The translations under genes and the position numbers were made by a program. Positions 1-7,790 of a DNA stretch of 64,000 bases are shown here, piece by piece. The stretch's first letter is position 1. Each line of letters starts with the position of its first letter. Origin of the DNA: Paenibacillus urinalis. Lineage in GTDB: Bacteria > Bacillota > Bacilli > Paenibacillales > Paenibacillaceae. The stretch lies in NCBI RefSeq assembly GCF_028747985.1, contig NZ_CP118108.1, positions 317,001-381,000 of the forward strand, given 5' to 3'. The notes beneath the pieces are model-generated. The model was not told the DNA's origin, did not search any database, and saw only the letters and a program-made list of their open reading frames with translations.

Positions 1-495
1 CGGATTGAAGCTTCCGTGGACTCTCTATCTATGAAGTCGGGAGACAAAGCGGAGATTACGCTCACGGTATTCCTGAGTGATGGTTCCTCCCGCGATGTTA
101 CGGACATCGCTGAATGGAAGGCGAGCAGCTACAAAGTAGCGTCGGTCAGCAAGGGAGAAGTAACCGCTGTAGGATATGGCAAGACCAAAATCACAGGCAA
201 ATACGGAACCAAATCGGTCAGCATTCCGCTGGATGTCGATACACTCAAGTATTTGCAAACCGATGAGGTTGTGCTGGAGCTGAAAAAAGGCAAATCTGCC
301 AGCGTCATCGCTACGGCTACTTATGCAGATGGTACGGAAGCCAATGTGTCCAAGCCTGCCCTGTGGAAATCATCCCGCATCACTGTTGCTACGGTGAAGG
401 ATGGCGTGATTAGGGCCACAGGTAAAGGTAAAGCAACCATTACTGTTGATTTTGCTGGAGAGAAGACGAAGGTCAGCGTTATTGTTACAGAGTAG
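1..495 (+). CDS. C-terminal part of a surface protein with bacterial Ig-like (BIG2) repeats, 5' cut off
   Basis: The frame is open from base 1, so the gene begins upstream of the window. About 164 residues are visible and hold two tandem Ig-like repeats. Each has the BIG2 pattern: a stretch ending in W-K-(A/S)-S, then V-A-(S/T)-V, then a GxVxAxGxGKxxIT block. Such domains are usually stacked on secreted or wall-bound proteins and serve as spacers or in adhesion. No sortase motif or membrane anchor is seen at the C-terminus, so any anchoring domain must lie upstream. A strong hairpin terminator follows. The identity of the full protein cannot be told from this piece. Confidence 0.8.
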   Translation, partial: RIEASVDSLSMKSGDKAEITLTVFLSDGSSRDVTDIAEWKASSYKVASVSKGEVTAVGYGKTKITGKYGTKSVSIPLDVDTLKYLQTDEVVLELKKGKSASVIATATYADGTEANVSKPALWKSSRITVATVKDGVIRATGKGKATITVDFAGEKTKVSVIVTE

Positions 496-502
496 TTTAT
501 AG

Positions 503-566
503 AAAAGAGGCGTTTGCCGGAGATCTGCCCCATGGGGAGCAGGTGGCCGGAACGCCTCTTTTTTTA
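503..566. terminator. Rho-independent terminator, probably bidirectional
   Basis: Long hairpin with arms AAGAGGCGTT and AACGCCTCTT plus an inner GCCGG/CCGG pair, followed by a run of T on the + strand and preceded by A residues. It lies between the + strand surface protein gene and the end of the - strand chromate transporter operon and could serve both. Confidence 0.85.
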
Positions 567-575
567 TACCTTATG

Positions 576-1127
576 TTATATCGTATGCGAGATGACGAGT
601 GCCCCATATGCAAAGGACGCCAGAATGACAAGCGCAGGGTGAATCTTGGTCTTGGTCAGTACCCAGAGCGCGATCGCAGCTATAGCAAGTGTCTGCCACA
701 AGTTAATTACCTCGACAGAGACGACACCCATCTCCCATGTCAGCAGGATCATCAGCACAGCGATTACAGGCTGTACGAGCAGTGTCATGCCTTTTACGAC
801 ATTTGAGGTACGGTATTTATTTAGGAGACTGAGCAGCAGAATCAGGGCTGCCGCTGAAGGGACTACGGTGGCGAAGGTCGCAATAATGAATCCCGGCCAG
901 CTGGCAACTTGATAGCCTACAAATGCCGCTATTTTCGTCGCAATTGGACCCGGCAGGGCGTTCCCAATCGCAAGGACGTCGCCGAATTGTTCATTCGTCA
1001 TCCAGTTGTAGTGATTAACGATCTCCTCCTGCATGAGTGGAATGGAGGCAGGCCCTCCGCCGTAACCGAGCACATTCGCGACAAAGAAGCCCCAGAATAG
1101 TTCCCACCATGTTTGCAAACGTTCCAT
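576..1127 (-). CDS. Chromate transporter subunit, short-chain CHR family (second gene)
   Basis: 183-residue membrane protein of the single-domain CHR family. It has the family signature near the N-terminus (NVLGYGGGPASIPLM) and the conserved NALPGPIATKIAAFVGY block around residues 57-73. Short CHR proteins work in pairs, each being half of a full-length ChrA. The second half lies just upstream (1131-1718), and only three bases separate its stop from this start. Family members export chromate in exchange for protons or carry related oxyanions; the real substrate here is inferred from family only. The start ATG has GGAGTG about ten bases upstream. Confidence 0.85.
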   Translation of the reverse strand: MERLQTWWELFWGFFVANVLGYGGGPASIPLMQEEIVNHYNWMTNEQFGDVLAIGNALPGPIATKIAAFVGYQVASWPGFIIATFATVVPSAAALILLLSLLNKYRTSNVVKGMTLLVQPVIAVLMILLTWEMGVVSVEVINLWQTLAIAAIALWVLTKTKIHPALVILASFAYGALVISHTI

Positions 1128-1130
1128 CGC

Positions 1131-1718
1131 TTAAGACACTCCTTTATCGTTCTGTTTATTCCGCTTGTATTTCTGCACAAGATTCAAATGGAACATGCCG
1201 TAGCCGAGGAAGAGGATGACGACAATACCCGGGTGAACCTGAAGCAGCTGCAGCAGAACAAAAGCGAGCACGCCGAACAATATTGCAAACCCCCTGCCCA
1301 GCCCTTTCCAGGCCTTCGTCGCAAATTCGTAAGCCATAATTCCGAGCATGACGACGATCACAGGACGTACGGCGGCAATCATGCCTGCTATGTATTTAGA
1401 GTCTTTCAGGGTATACATGACACCGAGAAGGGCGACGATCGCGATGCTTGAAGGTAAAATATGAGCGAGTACTGAGATAATAGCGCCAAGCACGCCCTTC
1501 TTCTTGTATCCAAGATAAGCTGCCATCTTGGTGGCGATCGGACCGGGAAGTGCATTTGCGAGCGCGAGTGTTTCCCCGAATTCTTCATCTTCCATCCACT
1601 TGTATCGGGTCACTGCTTCATAGCGAATGAGCGGAATAACGGACGGGCCGCCTCCATAGCCAAGCACGCCTGTTCTGGCCATCCCAATCGCAAGTTCCTT
1701 GTAAGGCTGTAAGTCCAT
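1131..1718 (-). CDS. Chromate transporter subunit, short-chain CHR family (first gene)
   Basis: 195-residue partner of the CHR protein at 576-1127. It carries the same two signatures: GVLGYGGGPSVIPLIRYE near residues 17-34 and the NALPGPIATKMAAYLGY block near 55-71. Several hydrophobic segments and a basic C-terminal tail (YKRNKQN) follow. A clean GGAGG lies before the ATG. It is the first transporter gene of the operon and sits right downstream of an Lrp/AsnC regulator on the same strand, so all three may be co-transcribed. Confidence 0.87.
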   Translation of the reverse strand: MDLQPYKELAIGMARTGVLGYGGGPSVIPLIRYEAVTRYKWMEDEEFGETLALANALPGPIATKMAAYLGYKKKGVLGAIISVLAHILPSSIAIVALLGVMYTLKDSKYIAGMIAAVRPVIVVMLGIMAYEFATKAWKGLGRGFAILFGVLAFVLLQLLQVHPGIVVILFLGYGMFHLNLVQKYKRNKQNDKGVS

Positions 1719-1733
1719 CGTAAGTGTTCCCTC

Positions 1734-2234
1734 CTATAAACGCATGCCCATGCGGCTCTTGTAGCGTTTGAGCAGCAGCTGGGACTCGACTTTGACGATC
1801 CCGGGCATTTTGTATAATTTCTCAAGCAGAAATTGCTCCATCTCTTCCATATCCGCAAAAATACCATGCATGTGCAGCGTGCTCGGACCTGTCATATGGT
1901 ACAAGCTTGTAACAGCAGGCTCTTGATCCAGCCGTTCAGCCACTTCATCCAAATACATCGGCTCAATGTCTACATTAAAAAAGGCGGACACGGACAACCC
2001 CACCTTGACCGGATTAATGACAACTGTAAAGCGTTCAATAATCTCCTTCTCAGCGAGTGCATTAATTCGAGCCTGGACAGCGACGCGCGATAGTCCGATC
2101 TGCTGCCCCAGATCCGTATAGGAAATCCGGCTGTTCTGATGCAGTGCGATTAATATTTTGCGATCTATCTCATCGAGACTGTGCATATGCGGAATCTCTG
2201 TTGAGTTCTTTTTTACATAAAATTCTTCGCTCAT
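1734..2234 (-). CDS. Lrp/AsnC family transcriptional regulator
   Basis: 166 residues. An N-terminal winged helix-turn-helix begins at [30 protein letters not shown] and is followed by [14 protein letters not shown], the standard AsnC-type arrangement. The C-terminal half is a RAM/AsnC-type ligand-binding domain with the repeated beta-alpha-beta pattern. It lies upstream of the two chromate transporter genes on the same strand with a short gap, as in many CHR operons where an AsnC-like gene controls the transporter. The effector is unknown. A perfect 15-bp palindrome precedes the gene. Confidence 0.85.
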   Translation of the reverse strand: MSEEFYVKKNSTEIPHMHSLDEIDRKILIALHQNSRISYTDLGQQIGLSRVAVQARINALAEKEIIERFTVVINPVKVGLSVSAFFNVDIEPMYLDEVAERLDQEPAVTSLYHMTGPSTLHMHGIFADMEEMEQFLLEKLYKMPGIVKVESQLLLKRYKSRMGMRL

Positions 2235-2251
2235 TTCAAAAAACCACCTTT

Positions 2252-2266
2252 CTTACATGATGTAAG
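2252..2266. promoter_or_regulatory. Palindrome upstream of the Lrp/AsnC gene
   Basis: Perfect inverted repeat CTTACAT-G-ATGTAAG, 18 bases upstream of the regulator start. Its place suggests an autoregulatory operator; that role is inferred from position alone. Confidence 0.45.
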
Positions 2267-2579
2267 CTGAAAGCATATTATTTCATTCCCAAACCATCTT
2301 TATGTAACTCACATTGCTTATTTAAAAACTTTTCGAAAGAGAAGTCAATCATTTTTATGCAAAATGTTCATTATATATTACTACTGCTTTCAAAACGTTG
2401 TTGACTACGATGAAAAGGTCATGATATTCTTTCAACATGTTAGTTTAAATGACACTTAAATCCCGAATATTCTATTATTGTTTGTACTTTTTTAATAAAA
2501 AGGAGGTTTTTGCTCATAATTTTGTCTGTGTAAATATTTTGTGTCATTAAAATTTACATAAAATATGAGGGAGTGATTT
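2267..2579. other. Intergenic region between the Lrp/AsnC gene and the MFS gene
   Basis: AT-rich divergent promoter region. It should hold the promoters of both neighbours. Several AT-rich candidate boxes are present but none stands out. No small gene with a good ribosome binding site and no structured RNA was recognised. Confidence 0.4.
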
Positions 2580-3824
2580 ATGATGAAATCCTTGAAGACA
2601 AGCAATCCGGTGGTACTTATCATTTTGTTTGCATTAGGCTGGACTTTTATGTACGCAGATCGCAATATTTTATCTCCGGTCATGGGTGTCATTGGGGAGG
2701 ATTGGGGATTAAACAACACGGAGCTTGGGTTAATGTCGACTGTGTTTTTTATTACCTATGCTGCAATGCAGATTCCTTCGGGCTATTTGGCAGACCGCTT
2801 CGGAAGAGTAAAGGTGCTTGTAGCCGGCTACATCCTGTTCGGGATCGGCACCATTCTCAGCGGATTTGCTCCCGGCTTCATTGTATTCCTCGTGATACGC
2901 GCAATTACCGGACTTGGAGAAGGAACGTATTACGGTCCTCAGTACGGTATATCTGCTAATGCGATCCCCAAGAAGTATCGGGGCGTGTCCTCAGCACTAA
3001 TCAACAGCGGCATGGCACTCGGCATCTCCCTTGGCTTTATCGCTTCCAGTTATTTTACCTTTGAGCTCGGCATGAGCTGGCAGTTCACCTTCTATCTATT
3101 TGGAGTGCTGACGATCTTCGTGGCCATTGCGATTGCCGTATTCGTCAAAGACGACCGCAGCAAAGAAGTCGTTCAATCGGAGGCTGCAGCGCCGGCAGAG
3201 AAGGGGAACATCCGCGATCTATTTACCAGAAATCACATTCTAACGTATATTCTCATCTTCTGTTCACTCTACGGCTTCTTCGGCATGATGACCTGGCTGC
3301 CGTTCTACCTGCAGGAGTCACGCGGTCTTGAGGGCTCTGAGACGGGTATCATTGCCTCGCTGGTTCCATGGGCCTCGATTCCGGGAGCGATCTTGTTCGG
3401 TTATTTGTCCGATCGGGCCAAGAACAAGAAGCCGCTTATCCTTATCCTCGTATTCTTCGGTGCAATATGCCAATTCGTCATTCCTTATGTTGAAAATTAT
3501 TCGCTCATGATTGTTGGACTGATCATTTATGGTTTTGTCGGCAAGCTGGCTTTGGATCCGATTCTAATTTCTTTTGTAGCAGATAACACGAAGTCTCATA
3601 TGTATTCTAAGGCTTACAGCTTCTTTAACTTTGCAGGCATGCTCTCCTCGATCTTTGCACCGTATATTACAGGCTACTTGTCAGACGTTACAGGGAACAT
3701 TGAGGTTGGTTTTTATCTATCCGGCGTTCTGCTGCTCATCGGAGGGGTGCTCTTCTTATTCGTCAAAGGGGATGCAGGAGTGAAGAGCAAGGTAACCGGT
3801 CCTCAAATCGCGGCAACGAAATAA
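2580..3824 (+). CDS. Major facilitator superfamily transporter
   Basis: 414 residues with about 12 hydrophobic segments. The MFS loop 2-3 signature GYLADRFGRVKVL is near residues 65-77 and a related GYLSDRAKNKKP block in the second half. The early sequence with YADRNILSPVMGVIGEDWGL resembles the anion:cation symporter (ACS) branch, which carries organic anions. It lacks the NarK nitrate signatures, so despite the Nre/Fnr-like genes nearby there is no sequence reason to call it a nitrate porter. Two ATG codons occur in a row at 2580 and 2583, with GAGGGAG upstream. Confidence 0.85.
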   Translation: MMKSLKTSNPVVLIILFALGWTFMYADRNILSPVMGVIGEDWGLNNTELGLMSTVFFITYAAMQIPSGYLADRFGRVKVLVAGYILFGIGTILSGFAPGFIVFLVIRAITGLGEGTYYGPQYGISANAIPKKYRGVSSALINSGMALGISLGFIASSYFTFELGMSWQFTFYLFGVLTIFVAIAIAVFVKDDRSKEVVQSEAAAPAEKGNIRDLFTRNHILTYILIFCSLYGFFGMMTWLPFYLQESRGLEGSETGIIASLVPWASIPGAILFGYLSDRAKNKKPLILILVFFGAICQFVIPYVENYSLMIVGLIIYGFVGKLALDPILISFVADNTKSHMYSKAYSFFNFAGMLSSIFAPYITGYLSDVTGNIEVGFYLSGVLLLIGGVLFLFVKGDAGVKSKVTGPQIAATK

Positions 3825-3930
3825 GTGAGTCCATGGCTTCTTACGGGTTAATTCAAATAACAAGCAGACAGAGAGAGGGGGGTGGAGTGAAGAGGAGAAA
3901 GAGGCATCATCATCTCTAAGGGCAAGATGG

Positions 3931-4003
3931 CGTATAAGAAGGATACAAGGATGTAGAGGAGCAAAGGGAAGAGAGAACGTATAAGGATACAAGGATGCAG
4001 AGG
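3931..4003. repeat. Purine-rich imperfect direct repeat
   Basis: Two imperfect copies of a unit reading CGTATAAGGATACAAGGATG, at about 3931-3960 and 3978-4003, lie in a strongly purine-rich gap after the MFS gene. No coding frame is supported. Confidence 0.4.
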
Positions 4004-4008
4004 ATGCA

Positions 4009-4038
4009 GAAGGACATGCTGCTCGCAGCATGTCCTTC
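4009..4038. terminator. Perfect 13-bp stem-loop between convergent genes
   Basis: GAAGGACATGCTG, a four-base loop, then CAGCATGTCCTTC. It lies just past the stop of the - strand histidine kinase gene and downstream of the + strand MFS gene. No U-run follows on either strand, so it may be a weak terminator or an mRNA 3'-end stabiliser. Confidence 0.5.
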
Positions 4039-4045
4039 ATTCGTT

Positions 4046-5158
4046 CTATCTCTTGGGGAAGGACACTGTAATCCTCGTGCCTTCGCCTATACTCGTTTCA
4101 ATAGATAGAGCTCCACCCGCGCTTCGTGCACGCTCCTCCATACTGAACATCCCGACGCCGGCTCCGGGGATTTCTCGATTGAAGCCTTCCCCCTGATCGG
4201 CAATGACGATCGTCAGCTCTTGCTCGCTGTCATCAATAATGACACTGGCATAAGACGCATCCGCATGCTTTGCGGTATTGGTGAGTGCCTCCTGAATGAT
4301 CCGATAGACGGCCAGCTCCTGACGGTGGGGCAGACGACGATGCAGACTGCATTCAAAGGTGACTTCAATCCCGTAGTAATTACGATAATTCTCAATATAA
4401 GAACGAATGGCAGGGACGACACCGAGATCATCGAGCACAGAGGGGCGAAGCTGCCACGCAAGCCCTCGAACCTCTTCAATAATGGAAGTAACCTGATCCC
4501 GCAGAGGCCCGAGGTCATTGGGCCTATCGCTCTGACTCGAAGCGAGCTGATCAATCTGGATGACGAGGGAGTATAGGCTCTGCCCGAGGCCATCATGAAG
4601 CTCTCGTGAGAAGCGTTTACGTTCTTCCTCCTGGATGCTGATCACCTTGCTCATCATGGATTGCAGCTCGGCTTCAACCTGTTTGAGCTTGGTAACCTCA
4701 TTTCGCACAGCGAGGTAATGCTTGGGTCTTCCTTGTTCGTTCAAGATCGGGACAATCGTTGTGTTTACCCAGTAAATGCTGCCGTCCTTCGCGATGTTTC
4801 GAAGCTCGCCATGCCACACTTTGCCTTGACCGATGGTTCGCCACATGTCCTTCATAAATTCCTTGCTATGATATTTTGAGTTGATAATCCGGTGGTCCTG
4901 ACCAATCAGCTCTTCTCTGGGATACTTGGACACTTCGCAAAATTTATCGTTGACGTACAGAATCGTTCCCCTTTGGTCAGTCAGGGCGACGATTGAAGAC
5001 TCGTCAAGCGCCAGCTTCAGGTCGCTGAGCTCGCGGAGCGCACTTTTCAGCTCTGTTTTGACAGGGATCTCCTCGATATGCCGATCCACTTCGGTCAGTA
5101 GTGTATCAACTGAATAGCTGCCAAAAGGGGTGGTAAAGCTCTGCTGCTGATCAGTCAT
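4046..5158 (-). CDS. PAS-domain sensor histidine kinase, NarL-type partner (NreB-like architecture)
   Basis: 370 residues, no membrane segment, so cytoplasmic. A PAS domain covers roughly residues 50-165 (PREELIGQDHRIINSKYHS region, then the PAC motif DGSIYWVNTTIVPI). It is followed by a HisKA_3 dimerisation domain with the phospho-acceptor box FSRELHDGLGQSLYSL near residue 187 and a HATPase domain with QEALTNTAKHADA, DQGEGF and GVGMFSMEERA. Layout and neighbours (LuxR-type regulator, GAF protein) match the nitrate/oxygen-sensing NreABC system of staphylococci. However, the PAS domain has only one cysteine, so it cannot hold the four-cysteine [4Fe-4S] cluster of staphylococcal NreB. The start overlaps the response regulator gene by eight bases. 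Confidence 0.85.
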   Translation of the reverse strand: MTDQQQSFTTPFGSYSVDTLLTEVDRHIEEIPVKTELKSALRELSDLKLALDESSIVALTDQRGTILYVNDKFCEVSKYPREELIGQDHRIINSKYHSKEFMKDMWRTIGQGKVWHGELRNIAKDGSIYWVNTTIVPILNEQGRPKHYLAVRNEVTKLKQVEAELQSMMSKVISIQEEERKRFSRELHDGLGQSLYSLVIQIDQLASSQSDRPNDLGPLRDQVTSIIEEVRGLAWQLRPSVLDDLGVVPAIRSYIENYRNYYGIEVTFECSLHRRLPHRQELAVYRIIQEALTNTAKHADASYASVIIDDSEQELTIVIADQGEGFNREIPGAGVGMFSMEERARSAGGALSIETSIGEGTRITVSFPKR

Positions 5159-5804
5159 AAGAGAGCAGTCCCTTCTTCATGGCGAGCTTGACCAGCTCTG
5201 GCCGGCTCTTCAAGCCAAGCTTATCCATCAGGTTGCTTTTGTGAGATTCGACCGTCTTCACACTGATAACGAGATGCTCGGCAATTTCCTTGTTGGAGTA
5301 GCCCTTGGCAATCCAGGCCATGATTTCTTTTTCCCGCTCAGACAAAGATTCGAACGGACCGTCTGTATCTCCCCGGCGTATCATTTCAGAGTATTCCTGC
5401 ATCAGCTTCTTCGTTGCACTCGGATAGAGATAGGCGCTGCCTTCCGCGACAGAACGAATAGCGGTGATCAGCTCCTCATACGGTGCGCTCTTCAAAATAT
5501 ATCCGGATGCGCCTGCCTGAATGGCGCGAAACAAATATTCTTCATCATCATGCATGGTAAGAATAAGGACGTGGACATCGGGCATTTTCTTCTTCAGCTC
5601 TGTTGTCGCGGTGAGACCATCCTTACCTGGAGGCATGCTGAAGTCCATGAGCACGACATCAGGCCTCAGCTCCTCTGTCTTGGTAATGGCTTCATCACCG
5701 TCTGCAGCATCGCCGATCACTTCGATATCATGTTTGCCGTTCAGCAGTGCGCTGAGTCCGGAACGAACGACGACGTGGTCATCTACAATCACGATCCTAA
5801 TCAA
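5151..5804 (-). CDS. NarL/LuxR-family response regulator (NreC-like)
   Basis: 217 residues. The receiver domain has the acidic pair in VIVDDH, the phosphorylation aspartate in RPDVVLMDFSMP (about residue 55) and the lysine in GYILKSAPYEEL. The C-terminal LuxR helix-turn-helix is LSEREKEIMAWIAKGYSNKEIAEHLVISVKTVESHKSNLMDKLGL. The likely start is a TTG, placed six bases after GGAGAG. It precedes and overlaps the PAS kinase gene, so the two form a cognate pair. Confidence 0.88.
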   Translation of the reverse strand: MIRIVIVDDHVVVRSGLSALLNGKHDIEVIGDAADGDEAITKTEELRPDVVLMDFSMPPGKDGLTATTELKKKMPDVHVLILTMHDDEEYLFRAIQAGASGYILKSAPYEELITAIRSVAEGSAYLYPSATKKLMQEYSEMIRRGDTDGPFESLSEREKEIMAWIAKGYSNKEIAEHLVISVKTVESHKSNLMDKLGLKSRPELVKLAMKKGLLSYD

Positions 5805-5913
5805 TAGACTCTCCTCCGTTTCCCTGACAGTGTCATCTAACTACCATTCTACTACACACAGGAAAAAGCTGCAGACGAATCCATATCAACAGGTCTCTTA
5901 TATACATGAATGA

Positions 5914-6366
5914 TCAGGGAGATACGGGATAAAACGCGTTTATAGATTGAGAAATAACATTAGCTTCATTCTGTGCTCGTTTAATATCGGTGTCGGTGAA
6001 AGTGTAGTTAGAACGATGGCCGGTAATGATCAGGCCGACGGGTAGTTTGTTATGCAGGATCGGTACGGCGATGATGCTCTTCAGCCGCTCAGCGAGCAGG
6101 AGAGGGCAGGTCTGGCGGAGCCCGGACAGGTCCAGACTGGATCCATCAATCATATATTTACGCCCATACTTAAATACATACTGGGCTATTCCTTGGCTTG
6201 GGCGGAAGGCTAGTTTGCTCGTGCGTTCGCTGCGGCGGCCTAAGCTTGAAATGACCCTAAGCTTGCCCTCAGGCTCTGTGAGAAGCACGATCGCAGTAAA
6301 GTCGGATGTCAAATTTTGATGCAAACGGTTTAAAGCCTCTTCGTCCAATAGGGTTAAGCGGTGCAT
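5914..6366 (-). CDS. Stand-alone GAF-domain protein (NreA-like)
   Basis: 150 residues consisting of one GAF domain: SDFTAIVLLTEPEGKLRVISSLGRRSER at the front, a GIAQYVFKYGRKYMID helix region, and SIIAVPILHNKLPVGLIITGHR near residue 110. In staphylococci the GAF protein NreA binds nitrate and restrains the NreB kinase. Here the GAF gene lies upstream of the regulator and kinase genes on the same strand, giving order GAF-regulator-kinase instead of A-B-C. Nitrate binding is inferred from size and context. AAGGATG lies ten bases before the ATG. Confidence 0.75.
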   Translation of the reverse strand: MHRLTLLDEEALNRLHQNLTSDFTAIVLLTEPEGKLRVISSLGRRSERTSKLAFRPSQGIAQYVFKYGRKYMIDGSSLDLSGLRQTCPLLLAERLKSIIAVPILHNKLPVGLIITGHRSNYTFTDTDIKRAQNEANVISQSINAFYPVSP

Positions 6367-6542
6367 GGGTCATCACATCCTTTTTATATTTTTCCACTTG
6401 TATGATTCCATTTCAATAATTTAATCATGGATGTTATGGATTCATGCATTAATCATTACCGTAAATGTATACGGCGGCAGTGAAAAACTTCACTTGGAGA
6501 AATAATGGATGAATTTAGGGGGAATTCACTTCAAAAATCAGG

Positions 6543-6582
6543 TGTTTCCCTGATCACAGCCCCGACCCGTACACGGTACAAT
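6543..6582 (+). promoter_or_regulatory. Candidate Fnr/Crp-type box and -10 element before the fnr-like gene
   Basis: TGTTTCCCTGATCACA at 6543-6558 fits the TGTGA-N6-TCACA pattern with a full right half and 3 of 5 matches on the left. A TACAAT -10 box follows at 6577-6582. The box centre then lies about 40 bases upstream of the expected transcription start, the position used by class II Crp/Fnr activators. It may serve autoregulation or the divergent GAF gene. Confidence 0.5.
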
Positions 6583-6607
6583 AGAATCAAAGAGAGAGTG
6601 GAGGCGG

Positions 6608-7360
6608 ATGGAGATGACAATTGTACTTAACCAAAGGAGACGTGAGGCGACGGTGAGTGGTATTGGCGGAACGGACATTCAAGGAGAGGCGTTGCTTAAA
6701 GAGGCCCTTCTAAGCATCATGCAGCCCAAGACGATCACGGCCGGAGAAATATTGTATTACGAAGGTGACGATGTAGAAGCGATTTATTATGTCAAATCGG
6801 GTCGGATCAAGATGACCAAGATGAGCGAGGACGGGAAGCAGATCATATTGTCCTTCATGCATGCCGGCGATCTGCTAGGGGAGTTCGGCGGTGTAGACGG
6901 TGAAGTCTACGGGCAAGGGGCGGAAGTGGTTGAGAGCGGCGTGGTTGGAGTCATCATGATGAATGATCTGGAGAAACTCCTTAGTGAGAACGGAAATATA
7001 GCGCTGGAGTTCATTCGGTGGATGGGAACGATGCAGCGGATAACGCAGCTTAAGCTTCGCGATTTGTTAATGAACGGCAAGGCTGGAGCGCTGGCATCGA
7101 TGCTGGTGAGAGCGAGCAACAGTTATGGTAAAGCGACGCCAGAAGGAATTCTAGTTATGAAAAAGCTGAACCATGCCGATCTTGCTGAGATGATTGGTGC
7201 GACACGTGAGAATGTGACGAAGACGCTGAGCGGATGGAAGGATCAAGGGATCATTGAAGTGACCCAAGGGAAAATACTCATTCGTGAGCTGAAGGAACTG
7301 CATGAAATTTGCGGCTGCCCTTCGAATCATGCGTGCTCTTCGAAGATTTGCAGATTATAA
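6608..7360 (+). CDS. fnr: Crp/Fnr family regulator with C-terminal cysteine cluster (Fnr-like)
   Basis: 250 residues. The cyclic-nucleotide-binding fold at about 30-140 includes AGEILYYEGDDVEAIYYVKSGRIK. A long dimer helix and a Crp-type helix-turn-helix (HADLAEMIGATRENVTKTLSGWKDQGII) follow. The recognition helix has the R-E-x-V pattern that reads TGTGA half sites. Four cysteines, C235, C237, C243 and C248, crowd the last 16 residues. Bacillus-type Fnr proteins bind an oxygen-labile [4Fe-4S] cluster through C-terminal cysteines, so this is probably an oxygen sensor, though the spacing is not that of B. subtilis Fnr. It is divergent from the GAF/regulator/kinase operon. A second ATG at 6614 is also possible. 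Confidence 0.85.
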   Translation: MEMTIVLNQRRREATVSGIGGTDIQGEALLKEALLSIMQPKTITAGEILYYEGDDVEAIYYVKSGRIKMTKMSEDGKQIILSFMHAGDLLGEFGGVDGEVYGQGAEVVESGVVGVIMMNDLEKLLSENGNIALEFIRWMGTMQRITQLKLRDLLMNGKAGALASMLVRASNSYGKATPEGILVMKKLNHADLAEMIGATRENVTKTLSGWKDQGIIEVTQGKILIRELKELHEICGCPSNHACSSKICRL

Positions 7361-7383
7361 ATAATCTATGGATCAAATAAAAT

Positions 7384-7415
7384 AGACACCCGCCGCTCTG
7401 GAATGGGTGTCTTTG
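7384..7415 (+). terminator. Hairpin after the fnr-like gene
   Basis: AGACACCC, 13-base loop, GGGTGTCT followed by TTTG. A moderate intrinsic terminator about 25 bases past the fnr stop. Confidence 0.65.
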
Positions 7416-7470
7416 AATGGAATAAGAATCGACAGCAGGCTCTCAATTCTATATGTGAGTTAAGTATGAG

Positions 7471-7626
7471 TTACTTCATATGGGTAGCGGCTTTTGCAGG
7501 ATAAGTATAAGACAATTTGCGAATAATTTCCTTCTGCCATTTCTCGTCGCCAATGGACACCGCCAGATTAAGCAGGTCCAGATAATCATCAAGCTGCAGA
7601 GTAGTTTTGGTTACGGATGCTTTCAT
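7471..7626 (-). CDS. Small 51-residue protein behind a Fur box
   Basis: A short - strand gene from ATG at 7626 to TAA at 7471. The protein is acidic to neutral and helical, with a central LDDYLDLLNLAVSIGDEKWQ block and the tail KAATHMK. There is no signal peptide, membrane segment or cysteine. The ribosome binding site is weak (AAGGGGA about 12 bases upstream). What supports the gene is a promoter (TTGCAA-17-CATAAT) followed at once by a near-perfect Fur operator 59-77 bases upstream of the start. Small Fur-controlled proteins of other Bacillales (FbpA/B/C) work in iron sparing; this sequence is not recognisably one of them, so such a role is only a suggestion. Confidence 0.6.
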   Translation of the reverse strand: MKASVTKTTLQLDDYLDLLNLAVSIGDEKWQKEIIRKLSYTYPAKAATHMK

Positions 7627-7684
7627 TCTGTCTTAGAGTCCCCTTTATATAGAAAATTTGCAGTTTGCCATGAAGACAACCTAC

Positions 7685-7703
7685 AATAATGATAATCATT
7701 ATC
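7685..7703. promoter_or_regulatory. Fur box
   Basis: AATAATGATAATCATTATC matches 18 of 19 bases of the classical Fur consensus. Read on the - strand it starts nine bases after the -10 box at 7713-7718, so bound Fur would cover the transcription start of the small gene at 7471-7626. Confidence 0.85.
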
Positions 7704-7712
7704 AATGATTTT

Positions 7713-7741
7713 ATTATGCATGTTTTTTAATCAAATTGCAA
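7713..7741 (-). promoter_or_regulatory. Promoter of the Fur-boxed small gene
   Basis: On the - strand: -35 TTGCAA (7736-7741), 17-base spacer, -10 CATAAT (7713-7718). The Fur box lies immediately downstream. Confidence 0.6.
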
Positions 7742-7790
7742 TTGTTAATCTGTATTTTGTTGGATTATTTTTATTAAGCCGTAACAATCA

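Noticed and set aside
2580..3824. Calling the MFS gene a nitrate transporter (narK)
   Set aside because: The NarK signature segments are absent; only the neighbourhood would suggest it.
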